Assembly (NCBI GenBank): GCA_030789695.1
Contig: JAULAV010008774.1
Coordinates: forward strand, 95,245-159,244
Reading direction: 5' to 3'
DNA from: Scilla litardierei
Taxonomy: Eukaryota; Streptophyta; Magnoliopsida; Asparagales; Asparagaceae
Length of the DNA stretch: 64,000 nt
In this document: piece after piece, positions 48,698-58,613 of the stretch
How the letters are laid out: the number at the start of each line of letters is the position of its first letter
How positions within the stretch are numbered: position 1 is the stretch's first letter
Notes under the pieces: generated by a model
What the model was told of the DNA's origin: nothing
The model's input: the letters and a program-made list of their open reading frames with translations, nothing else
Databases searched by the model: none
Position numbers and translations under genes: made by a program

Positions 48698-51234
48698 ATT
48701 TTTAGGGATATATCTGAGCTACGAGATATTTTCCATATTTTGAGAAATACATGAATCCTTTTTTAATGATATCAGAGGAGACAAAATTAGTCCAAAAAAT
48801 GTCCGTTGGAACCGGGAAATCGCCATCTTCAACTGAAAGATAAGAGAGGACAAACTTCGGAACATGGAAATCACAATCTTCATCTATAAAAAATGCGTGG
48901 TAACTGGGATATCGCCATCTTCAACTTAAAGTATTTTATATATCATTTTCTAAGTTTGGTGCCTTTTTTAAACATTTTATGAAAGATATGGATCTTTTTA
49001 TTAATTGATATGATTTTCCTATCCTAAATTTATCTCCTCTTATTTTCCAGTTGAAGATGACAATCTTTTTATTAAATGATATGATTTTTGGCCTAATTTT
49101 GTCTATTCATATATTGCAGTTGAAGATGGCGAGCACCCAATTCCAACGGACATTTTTGCGGATTTTTCTAAGCTCATGCCTATTTTCCACATTTTGGAAG
49201 ATATGGATCGTTTTACTAAATGATATGATATTTTGGCCAAATTTATTCTTCTCTTATTTTACAGTTACATGTGCCGATCTCCTGGTTCCAATGGACATTT
49301 TTGCGGATTTTCTGAGCTCGTATTTTTTTCTACATTTTTTGGAAGATATGGATTTTCTTTTACAGTATATGATTTTTGTAGCCTAATTTTGTCTTCTCTT
49401 ATTTTTCATTCGTAGATGACGATATCTGGTTCCAACGGACATTTTGGCCGATATTTATGAGCTAGGGACTATTTTCTAAATTTTCTGTAAGATATGGATC
49501 TTTTTATTAAATGATATGATTTTTGTAGCCTAATTTTATCTTCTCTTCTTTTTCAATTGATGATGGCGATCACACAGTTTCAACGAAAATTTTTGCGGAG
49601 TTTTCTGAACTCGAGGCTATTTTCTACATTTTATTATATATAATGATTTTTTAATTAAATGATATAATTTTTATAGCCTACGCTTGTCTTCTCTTATTTT
49701 TCACTTGAAAATGGCGGTTTCCCTGTTCCAACGGAAATTTTTGCGGATTTTTCTGATGTCGGGGCTATTTTCTGTATTTTCTAGAAGATAACAATCTTTC
49801 TATTAAATGCTATGTTTTTTGTCTAATTTTGTCTTCTCTTAGATTTTTTGTTGATGACGGCGATGTCCCGGTTCCCATGGAAATTTTATAGGATTTTTTT
49901 GAGCTATGGGATATATTTTGTATTATCTGGAAGATATCAATTGTTTTATTAAATGATATGATATTATGGCCTAATTTAGCCTTCTATGTTTTTCTTTAAA
50001 TTTTGTGATCTCCCGGTTCTGATGGATATTTTTGCGGATTTTATCTGAGCTCGTGGATATTTTTATGGATTTTTCTGTTCTCGGGGATATTTTGTACATT
50101 TTATTTAAAAGAAGAATCTTTATATTAAACGATGAGATTTTTATTGCCTTATTTTTTTGGTTGAACATAGCTATCCCCTGTTTCTAACGGACATTTTTTG
50201 CGGATTTTCTGAGCTTCGACATATTTTCTTTATTTTATGGAAGATATAGATCTTTTTATTAAATGATATGATTTTTATAACCTAAGTTTGTTTCTTCTTA
50301 TTTTCATGTTTAAGATGGCGATCTTTATATTGAATGATATGATTTTTTTGGCCCAATTTTGTATTCTCTTATATTTTAGTTGAAGATGGCTTTCTATTTG
50401 TCCCAAAGGAAATTTTTGCAGATTTTTCTGAGCTCCGGGCTATTTTCCACAGTTTCTGGATGATATGGAATGTTTAATTAAATGATACGATTTTTTGGCC
50501 TAATTTTGTCTTCTCTTAATTTCCAGTTGAAGTTAGCGATCTCCCAGTTCCAACAGACATTTTTGTGGATATTTCTGAGCACCGGGTTATTTTCCATTTT
50601 TCTAAAATATTTGGATCGGTTTATTAAATAATATTAAAGAAGACAAAATTAGGCTGAAAAATGTCTGTTGGAACTAGGAAGTTGCCATCTTCCATTGAAA
50701 GATAAAAGAAGACAAAATTCGAAACCGAGAAATCACCAGCTTCATCTATAAAAATGTCCGTTGTAACCAGGATATCGCCATCTTCAACTGAAAAGATTTT
50801 TATATTTCATTTTCTGAGATTGGTGCTATTTTATACATTTTATGAAAGATATGGAACTTCTTATTAATTGTTATGATTTTTCTATCCTAAATTTGTCTTC
50901 TCTTTTTTTCAGTTGAAGATGACGATATTTTTATTAAATGATATGATTTTTGGCCTAATTTTTTCTTCTCTTATATTCCAGTTAAAGATGCCGATCACCT
51001 GGTTCCAACGGACATTATTGCGGATTTTTCTGAGCTACGGCCTATTTTCCACATTTTTCAAAGATACGGATCGTTTTATTAAATGAAATGATATTTTGGC
51101 CTAATTTTGCCTCCTCTTATTTTCCAGTTGAAGATTACGATCACCCAGTTCCAACAGACATTTTTGCGGATTTTTCTGAGCTCGTGATTATTTTCTACAT
51201 TTCTTGGAAGATATGGTTCTTTTTATTACATTAT
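48698..51234 (+). repeat. Sat150 array between CACTA and minus-strand copia
   Basis: Same monomer and orientation as 32544-42711. Reversed segments lie at about 48772-48930 and 50636-50792. The array continues across the CACTA element (ATT duplication) on the left and across the copia element on the right. Confidence 0.93.
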
Positions 51235-51354
51235 TGTTGTGAAGGGAAAAGTAGGGAAATCGGTGTAGAGGGTTAAGAGCCCCCCTACCCTTGTATTTAT
51301 AGCTTTCAATAGTGGGTTGGATACCCAATTGGCCCAATGGGCCTATTCATAACA
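51235..51354 (-). repeat. 3' LTR of minus-strand copia
   Basis: Plus strand begins TGTTGTGAAGGG and ends CATAACA, 120 bp. A TATA-like TATAAATA (minus strand, 51294-51301) is present. It differs from the other LTR by one extra C in a C run near 51281-51286. Confidence 0.95.
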
Positions 51355-51364
51355 CTTCCCCTTA
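51355..51364 (-). other. Polypurine tract of minus-strand copia
   Basis: On the minus strand AAGGGGAAG directly precedes the 3' LTR (TGTTATGAATAGG). This is the plus-strand primer position for reverse transcription. Confidence 0.75.
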
Positions 51365-51662
51365 TCCAACCAACATTGAATAAGAGGTGGATTCTTCAGG
51401 ATCCGAGTTAGGATAACTGCCTTGTTAAATAAAGAACAATTAATCCATAACTTCCCCTGTTTTGGGGATGTGTCTAGGGGTGGATACTTCAGGATCCAGA
51501 GTCAACGAGGTTGCATCGTCAAAATCTTGACTACGGAAAACCCTGTGGGAAAAAACCTGCAGCCAAGGGAAAAGAGTATAACTCTGCGGTTGACTCCCCC
51601 TCATCTGACCAAGCTTCAGGCTTGTAGATTCCTATGAATCTATACATCAGTTTCCTATGTAT

Positions 51663-54620
51663 CTATGAGTTCATAGTCTTCTCATCCTGACCCAGTTTAC
51701 ATTTACTCACTCTCCTCATCCCAATCCCATATACAAGTTTCTCAAAGATACTAGTAGGCAGGGATTTGGTAAGCAAATCCTCCAAGTTATTACATGATTG
51801 GATCTTCTGTACCTCAATCTGCTTCTGCTTCTGAAGGTCGTGCGTCCAGAAGAACTTGGGGGAGATATGCTTTGTCTTGTCGCCTTTTATGTAGCCGTCC
51901 TGTAGCTGGGCTATACATGCTGCATTGTCTTCATGAAGTGGAGTAGGCGCAAGGACGCCGGTCATCAGGCCGGTGGAGGTGAGGATGTGCTGGATCATAG
52001 AGCATATCCAGAAACTTTCCTTGCTTGCTTCGAAGATCGCAAGGAGCTCTGAGTGGGTGGATAAGACGGTCGTCATGGTCTGCTTCACAGATCTCCAGGA
52101 TATGGCTGTGCCGCCATAAGTAAACATGTATCCTGTCTGAGACTTCTCTGTATGAGGATCGGACCTGTATCCTGCATCAGCATAACCAACTAAACCAGTT
52201 GATGCCCCTTTCCTGTAGAATAGAACTAAGTCTATGGACCCTTGGAGGTAGCGCAGAAGATGCTTAACTCCGGCCCAGTGCCGCTGTGTAGGTGCAGCAC
52301 TATATCTGGCTAGTAAGTTGACTGCAAATGCTATGTCATGACGAGTGCAGTTAGCCAGATAAAGGAGTGCACCGATAGCACGTAGATAAGGCACTTCAGG
52401 TCCTAGTGCTTCCTCCCCCTCTTCCAGCGGCCGAAAGGGTCTTTATGTACATCCAATGATCTGACGACCATTGGAGTGCTGAGGGGTGGCACTTATCCAT
52501 CTGAAACTTTTTCAATAATTTCGATGTGTAAGTTGACTGATGTAACAGGATCCCATCGTTAAGGTGCTCTATTTGAAGACCTAAACAGAATTTTGACTTT
52601 CCGAGGTCTTTCATCTCGAAGGTTTCTGTCAAGCTTCTAAAAATCTCTGAGATCTCTTCAGGAGATCCGATGAGGTTCAAGTCATCCACATAGACGGCTA
52701 TGATTACAAATCATGTTGCCTTTGCTCTTATAAAGATGCAAGGATAGACTGGGTCGTTTGTGAATCCTTGTTTTGCAAGGAAATCGCTCAGTCTGTTATA
52801 CCACATCCTTCCAGATTGTTTTAGACCATATAATGATCTTTGCAGTTTCACTGAGTAGATGTCACGTTCTCTCTCTTTTAGTGCTGCAGGCAAAGAATAA
52901 CCGTCAGGCAATCTCATATAGATGTCTCGGTCTAAGTTGCCATATAGGTATGCAGTGACCACGTCCATAATCTGCATATCTAAACCCTCTTGGGCTGTTA
53001 AGCTAATGAGTAATCGGAAGGTGATCACGTCCATGACCGGGGAGTATGTGGCTTCAAAATCCACCCCTGGACGTTGGGTAAAACCCTGCGTAACAAGCCT
53101 TGCTTTGTAGCGAACGATCTCATTCTGTTCATTTCGTTTTCTAACAAATACCCATTTATAACCCACAGGTTTTACACCTTTTGGTGTCTGGACTATGGGT
53201 TCGAAGACCTTGCGTTTGGTGAGTGAATCCAACTCCACTCCTATTGCCGCTTTCCACTTTGGCCAATCATCTCTGCTTTGACATTCTGTCAGAGAGCGTG
53301 GTTCAATATCATCATCACAGTACGCGACGTTGATGTCAATATTACACGCAAATGTGGCATCTATGGTTGTGCTCTTTCTGTCCCAATACTCCCCATTTCG
53401 TACATAGTGTATCGATACTTCATTTTCTCCCGGTTTTTCCTCTTCATGAGAGTTTGGGAGAGATGGGATAGCAGGGCTTATAGTAGCATCCTGTGGTGGT
53501 ATTTGTTTACCATTGCCAAGGGTCCTACTCTTTCGAGAGACTTGGTCCTTGGATCCCGGTGGTCGCCCTCTCTTTTTGAGAGGTCCAACCATTTCTGCTG
53601 CAGGCGGATTGCATCCATTTTGCGGTATGTCAATCCTAGCTGGAGTGTTAGCAGCAGGGACGTGTGATTTGACAATCTTCTGGTTGTCAGTAAATTTGTC
53701 CGGCAAGAGATGTACAGTGTTTTGGATGTGGAGAATCTTCAGGACCTCCTTCTTACACTGGCTTGTGGGCGGATCAAAGTGACATAATGTCTTTGTATCC
53801 CAAGTGATACATTCTGAAGCTTCGGGCTTCTTTGTCTGTGAGCCTAGTCTTGGAAACGATGTTTCATCGAATTCACAGTCTTCTAGACGTGCCTTGAAAA
53901 CGTCTCCCGTAAGGGGTTCTAGGAATCTAATTATGGAGGGGGTGTCAAACCCAACATAAATGCCTAGACGACGTTGTGGACCCATCTTTGTCCTTTGTGG
54001 TGGTGCTATGGGGACGTATACTGCACAACCAAATATTCTCAAGTGTGAGACAATTGGTGGGGCTCCAAGTGCTAGTTGCATTGGAGAAGATGACTGACCT
54101 CCAGAAGGTATTAATTTTATTAAAGATGCAGCATGCAAAATTGCATGACCCCACGCATTCACTGTCATCTGGGATTGAAGTAATAATGGACGAGCAATCC
54201 ATTGCAGTCTCTTAATTAGAGATTCTGCTAACCCATTTTGGGTGTGAACATGTGCTACCGGATGTTCGACTTCAATTCCCTGAGCTTGACAATAGTCTAG
54301 AAAGACTTGTGACGTAAACTCCCCTGCATTGTCCAGACGAAGTTTCTTTATCTGGTAGTCGGGGAAGTGGGCCCGTAACTTGATTATCTGAGCTAAAAGC
54401 TTAGATAGTGCTAGGTTACGGGTGGACAGTAGACACACATGTGACCACTTAGTAGATGTGTCTATTAGGACCATAAAGTATCTGAACGGACAACTTGATG
54501 GGTGTATCGGCCCGCAAATGTCTCCGTGGATTCTTTCCAGAAAGCTTAGGGACTCCACGTCCACTTTCAGTGGAGAGGGTCTCGTGATCAGTTTACCCTT
54601 GTAACATGGTTGTTTCAGAG
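51663..54620 (-). pseudogene. Integrase, reverse transcriptase and RNase H (minus-strand copia)
   Basis: The first frame (from before 54564 to 52711) has integrase motifs HGDICGPIHP, RLDNAGEF and NGLAESLIKR (the DDE residues), then RT motifs YKWVFVRKRN, ARLVTQGFTQ, MDVVTAYLYG and LQRSLYGLKQSGRMWY. A TGA at 52711-52713 replaces a Gly codon just before the YVDD box; the same frame then resumes with VDDLNLIGSP. One or two single-base slips near 52440-52480 shift the frame before RNase H (51663-52394: YLANCTRHDIAFAVNLLAR, YADAGY, then HEDNAA). The RNase H has ICSMIQ and LHEDNAACIA in place and ends normally. The polyprotein is not translatable as a whole. Confidence 0.92.
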
Positions 54621-55298
54621 TGTTTTCTCACTACAATGCGTTGACCGTGGAGAACCCGGTCAACGTGGTCAAGGGGCCCGCTTTGGGTCCCTCGGGGGCT
54701 TCGAATCGGTGCAGAAGGGGCGAGGGGAAGCCTCGGCCCTGGTTGAGACGCCCGGCCTCGGACAGACGTGCTCGGCCTCGGCTGGAAGGGGGACGAGGGG
54801 TAGCCTCAGTCGCCCTGGTAGATGCACGGCCGTCAGGTGGCGAGGGTGAGTCTCAGACCCGATTAGGACGCTCGGCCTCGATAGGGCGTGCTCGGCCACG
54901 GAAGGCTGACGGTGAGGGGAAGCCTCGCTGTCCGGTTGATCGAGTGGTCGGGGAGGGGCGAGGGGTAGCCTCGGCCCGTTGGTCAGTTGTCCACCTGCGT
55001 AGACGAGAATGCTCGTCAGGGGGCCGGACCTTGGTTCCGGCCAAATCCCCTCCGATGCCTAAGTCAGATAGAGATCTGAGAAAGGAGGCCCGGCGGAGAT
55101 GGTCCGACTCGTGAGGAGATCGTGACGGCGTCTCTCGGCGCGAGCGGGGGAGGAAGGAGATGAGTTGGGGGAACGAGGTCGTTGATGGAGTACCTTAGGT
55201 TTTGTTACCTGAGATGCGGTCCCTTTCTTCGTCGTCTTCCTGACCCTTTTGTAGAGCTCCCAGCGTGATTGGCTCTGGCCCACGTCCCAGGGTGGACA
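54621..55298 (-). mobile_element. Probable solo gypsy-type LTR inserted in integrase
   Basis: GC-rich, ~678 bp, starting on the minus strand TGTCCACCCTGGGACG and ending AAAACA (TG...CA). It contains GACTTAGGCATCGGAGGGG (55047-55067 region), a motif I associate with the R-U5 part of plant gypsy LTRs, and a CTCTACAAAAGGG promoter-like site early on. It splits the zinc-binding Cys pair of the pre-integrase domain (KFPC on one side, CYKGKL on the other). The target duplication is unresolved, so the ends may be off by about 10 bp. Long GC-rich open frames here are not genes. Confidence 0.6.
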
Positions 55299-55865
55299 TG
55301 GGAATTTGTCTTTTTGAAGAATCTTCAGGTTCTTCAGGTCTATACCCCTGGAGCTCTTTATGATGCGGTACATCATAACAGAGCCAGGGTGTCCCAGTCT
55401 ACTGTGCCAGAGTTGGAATTCTGGTGTTTGGGGGCACTGCAGGTGCTCCGCCATGGATGTTTCTGGAGTTTGTATACTTGTTTGGTAGAGTCCTGAGGGG
55501 AGTCCCTTGAAACGTTCCACAATGGGTTTTGAACCATTTGTAAGAGACGTTACAAGCAAGTATTCCCTTTTATCTTCCTTGACCGTCTCTAAGTGATATC
55601 CGTTTAAACGGATATCTTTAAAGCTTAGGAGGTTTCGGATAGATTTAGGGGAGTATAACGCATTTCTAAGTGTGATTTGTGGGTTACCGGGGAGCAATAT
55701 AATTGCTTCCCCTGATCCTTTGATTATGTTCGCTGATCCTGAGATTGTTCTCAGTGGACCAGAATAGCTACTTATGCTCGTGAAGTAGTCTATGTTTTGA
55801 AGGATCGAGTGTGTTGATGCACTGTCCACTAGGCAGATTAATTCCATATCTAAAAAGAAAGACAT
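55299..55865 (-). pseudogene. Aspartic protease and GAG-pre-integrase (minus-strand copia)
   Basis: The frame begins near 55865. The protease active site reads LVDSASTHSIL, where DSG or DSA-type triads are usual for copia, followed by the conserved LRNALYSPKSIRNLLS block. The pre-integrase domain shows LWHSRLGHPG (His pair) and is cut after KFPC by the inserted LTR. A pyrimidine tract TTTCTTTTTAG immediately upstream (55850 on the minus strand) looks like a splice acceptor. It is in the same frame as gag but separated from it by stops. Confidence 0.85.
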
Positions 55866-56003
55866 TCAAGCAGTAAATGATATGAAAAGAAAAGATCTAC
55901 TTTCATAAAAATAAATGCTCAAAATATTGTTTGACATGGAAATAAAACTAGATACGATGCATAAAAAGGAGATACATTGCTAGTACATAGAAGTGGTCCA
56001 GAA

Positions 56004-57026
56004 CTAGAGAGTGTCATCTCCCATGAAGTCTTCAGGAGTCCATGAGGTCTCTGGCAACGCTGCGCTCTCAATCAGGTTTGTCTCAGCTCGAGGCTTGAGG
56101 CTTGCCTGGTAGAGGTCCTGGAGGTGTTTCAGGGTGCGGCAGATTCTGGACCAGTGGCCCGTCATTCTGCATTTGGAGCACTTATCCTCCCAGTCTTTCT
56201 TGGGAGTGACACCTTTGTTGGACATCCTCTTTTGCTTCTTTTTCGCGAACTTCTGGTTCTGAGGAGGAGCTGGGTGAGTGGCCTTCTTCCGCTGCTTTTG
56301 TTCTTTCCATTTCTGGAATTGTGCCTTTTTGTCCATCTTCTTTTTCTGGGAAGACTGGAAGTGTGCCAATGCAGGAGGTGGCAGTGGAGCGGAGCCAGGA
56401 GGGCGCATGTTGTGAGTGGCAACCAACAGGTCTCTCTTCTGTTCAACCATAAGCAGGCATGAAAGCAGATCAGAGTACTTCGTGAACTTCCTCTCACTGT
56501 ATTGTTGCATGAGGATCATGTCCTTCTCGTGGAAAGACGTGAACGTCTTTTTCAGCAACATTTTCTCCATCACCGTTTCACCGTACAACTTCAGGCATGA
56601 GGTGATACAGAAGAGAGCCGAGTTGTACTCCGCTACGGATTTGTAATCCTGTATGCAGAGATGAGTCCACTCGTACTGCGCACGGGGGAGTATGCCATCT
56701 CTCTGATGCCTGTACCTCTCCTCGAGTGCGTCCCACAGCTCGTAAGGATCCTCTACAGTGAGGTACTCGTCCTTCAGGGTCGAGTCTAAATGTTTCCTGA
56801 TATATATAATGGCTTTCGCCTTTAATATATCGGAAACTTCCTCTGTATGAGGTGCTTCTTTTGAAGCATCCTTGTCGGCTGAGGCAGTACTTGTTGTTGC
56901 CTTCTCAGTCGTTGTGAGACTGAAACCATGAGAGCGCAGATGGAACTTCAGGTCCAACTGCCAACTCAGGTAGTTTGACCCATCGGCCTTCAGGACCGAA
57001 AAGTCGACATTCGCAAGTCTGGCCAT
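56004..57026 (-). CDS. gag: gag (minus-strand copia), intact frame
   Basis: The start chosen is the ATG at 57026 (MARLANVDFSVLKADGSN), which gives the usual copia gag N-terminus; the frame is open 30 codons further upstream but without gag-like sequence. It is 340 residues long. The UBN2-type capsid region includes SNYLSWQLDLKFHL (about residues 16-29) and DPYELWDALEERYRHQRDG. A Lys-rich basic stretch follows, then a CCHC knuckle CSKCRMTGHWSRIC (about residues 280-293), and an acidic C-terminus ending GDDTL. No lesion is visible: this is the only intact protein frame of the element. It would form the virus-like particle. Confidence 0.85.
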   Translation of the reverse strand: MARLANVDFSVLKADGSNYLSWQLDLKFHLRSHGFSLTTTEKATTSTASADKDASKEAPHTEEVSDILKAKAIIYIRKHLDSTLKDEYLTVEDPYELWDALEERYRHQRDGILPRAQYEWTHLCIQDYKSVAEYNSALFCITSCLKLYGETVMEKMLLKKTFTSFHEKDMILMQQYSERKFTKYSDLLSCLLMVEQKRDLLVATHNMRPPGSAPLPPPALAHFQSSQKKKMDKKAQFQKWKEQKQRKKATHPAPPQNQKFAKKKQKRMSNKGVTPKKDWEDKCSKCRMTGHWSRICRTLKHLQDLYQASLKPRAETNLIESAALPETSWTPEDFMGDDTL

Positions 57027-58480
57027 TGAATGATCTAGCAATATATAAAAATAGCATGTATCATTAAAACTGATTTGAAAATAGACATCCACGCATGTAT
57101 TGCAAACATTTTTCATAGCATGGATCTTATTAAAGTAAATTTAACATACATGCTTTTTACAGTTTCATAATGTGAATAATTAACAAAGATTAACATTCAC
57201 GCATGCTGTTAGGCAGTTTCATTGTAACATTAAACATGGTATTAAAATAATTAACATCCACGCAATTAATGCATAAGCAATGAAAAAGAAAATGACTCAG
57301 GACTATGGGGATCAGCCAGCCGACACCGAAATAAAAAGAAGTACAGTCCGAAGTTACATCAAAAATTGCATGAAAGAATAAAATACAACTCGGGAACTTC
57401 AGAGAGCAGCCCCTATCTTCATTGTGCGTACGCCTTCAGCTCCTTTTTGGTGTCCTTCGGTCTTCTTTTTACATTTATATCCTCACTTACAAATTTCTCT
57501 CAAAAAAAAGAAAAATTGCAGGAAATTAAAAAGTGTCAGAAACCTGGCTGATCCCTAAAAACATAGCCTAAATTGCACATCCACGCAGATAATATATTGA
57601 AAACATACAACCACGCAGATAATCATATCACAGGCATGTAAAGATTAAATTACATAATCTAAATTGTGTGTGACGTGCTAAAAATTTATTTTGAAAAAGG
57701 AAAACTTTTACCTTTGATCCATATTTTAATGTTTTGTTTTGCCGCTATAAAACCCTTTAAAGTTTCTTTTAATTATTTTGAGCTTTTTAGGGCCAAAAAT
57801 AAAAAAAGAAAAATTATTTATGTAAATGGGCTAATTTTCTGGCTTTTTGGGCCATGAAAACAACCCATTAGGGTTAATTGGGCCTCCCCCGAAAAATTGG
57901 CCCGTTAAGGGCTAGAGTTTCCAAAAAACCCTAGGGGGCCCGCGGGGCGTGCCGCCGTGACGGCTGGCCGCAGCAGCGGGCCGCGGCCGTCGTGGCGGTG
58001 GGGCTGCGGCCGCCGCGGCCTATGGCCGCGGCAGTTGGCCGCGTCAACTGGCTGCGGCCTGAGGCCGCGGCAGTTGGCCGCGGCGTGTTTCTGTCGGCGG
58101 CACTCGTAGGGTGCCGCCGTTTAGCCCTTCGGGCGTGCGGGGTATGGATCAAGGTTTGGGGGGGTAAAAACAGATTTTTTGAGAATTTAGATCGCCAAAA
58201 AACTTATTTTTATTGTTTTTAGACATGCGGATCTAAATAAAATTGTGATTTTTACCGAGTTTTAAACTTTTTGACCCTAAAACATGCATATCTAACGTGA
58301 AAAGCAAGTTTAGACCTAAATGTTTTGATTTTTACCTCTAGATTCGACAAAGGGAATCTAGTCGACGGTTGGTGAAGGATGCCCTTTTCGCTCCCCATTG
58401 AGAAGATTACGATCTTCTTGAATCTGAGCGATTGATGGATCTCCTTCCCCGCGAGCCGCCGTCTCCTCCAACGAGCGTGA
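57027..58480 (-). other. Long leader of minus-strand copia, partly very GC-rich
   Basis: About 1.45 kb between primer site and gag. The part nearest gag is AT-rich with repeated CCACGCAT-like motifs (57090-57600). At 57925-58110 it is extremely GC-rich, with repeated GGCCGCGGC/GCAGTTGGCCGCG units that can form strong secondary structure. Open frames here (57931-58152 and 58252-58596) have no known domain. Packaging or translation signals are expected in such a leader; none is identified. Confidence 0.55.
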
Positions 58481-58494
58481 TCGTGCTGATAACG
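58481..58494 (-). other. Primer binding site (internal tRNA-Met type, tentative)
   Basis: On the minus strand CGTTATCAGCACGA follows the 5' LTR directly. It contains TATCAGCACGA rather than the usual TGGTATCAGAGC, suggesting a primer different from the 3' end of initiator tRNA-Met. Confidence 0.5.
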
Positions 58495-58613
58495 TGTTGT
58501 GAAGGGAAAAGTAGGGAAATCGGTGTAGAGGGTTAAGAGCCCCCTACCCTTGTATTTATAGCTTTCAATAGTGGGTTGGATACCCAATTGGCCCAATGGG
58601 CCTATTCATAACA
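58495..58613 (-). repeat. 5' LTR of minus-strand copia
   Basis: 119 bp, identical to 51235-51354 except for one fewer C. TATA-like sequence lies at 58553-58560 on the minus strand. The LTR is very short for a plant copia element. Confidence 0.95.

Larger units (their letters stand above)
51235..58613 (-). mobile_element. Ty1-copia retrotransposon with 120-bp LTRs (7.4 kb), interrupted
   Basis: On the minus strand: 5' LTR (58495-58613), primer site, long leader, gag, protease/pre-integrase, an inserted solo LTR, integrase, RT, RNase H, polypurine tract and 3' LTR (51235-51354). Flanks are ATTAT (51230-51234) and AATAT (58614-58618), a likely 5-bp target duplication with one mismatch inside a Sat150 monomer. 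The two LTRs differ by one C only, indicating recent insertion, yet pol is broken. Confidence 0.93.

Noticed and set aside
54610..55114. Long GC-rich frames including a 164-codon one
   Set aside because: High GC removes stops; the sequence is the inserted LTR, and the frame lacks any domain.
58252..58596. 114-codon minus-strand frame overlapping the copia 5' LTR
   Set aside because: It covers LTR, primer site and leader; no gag-like or other domain.
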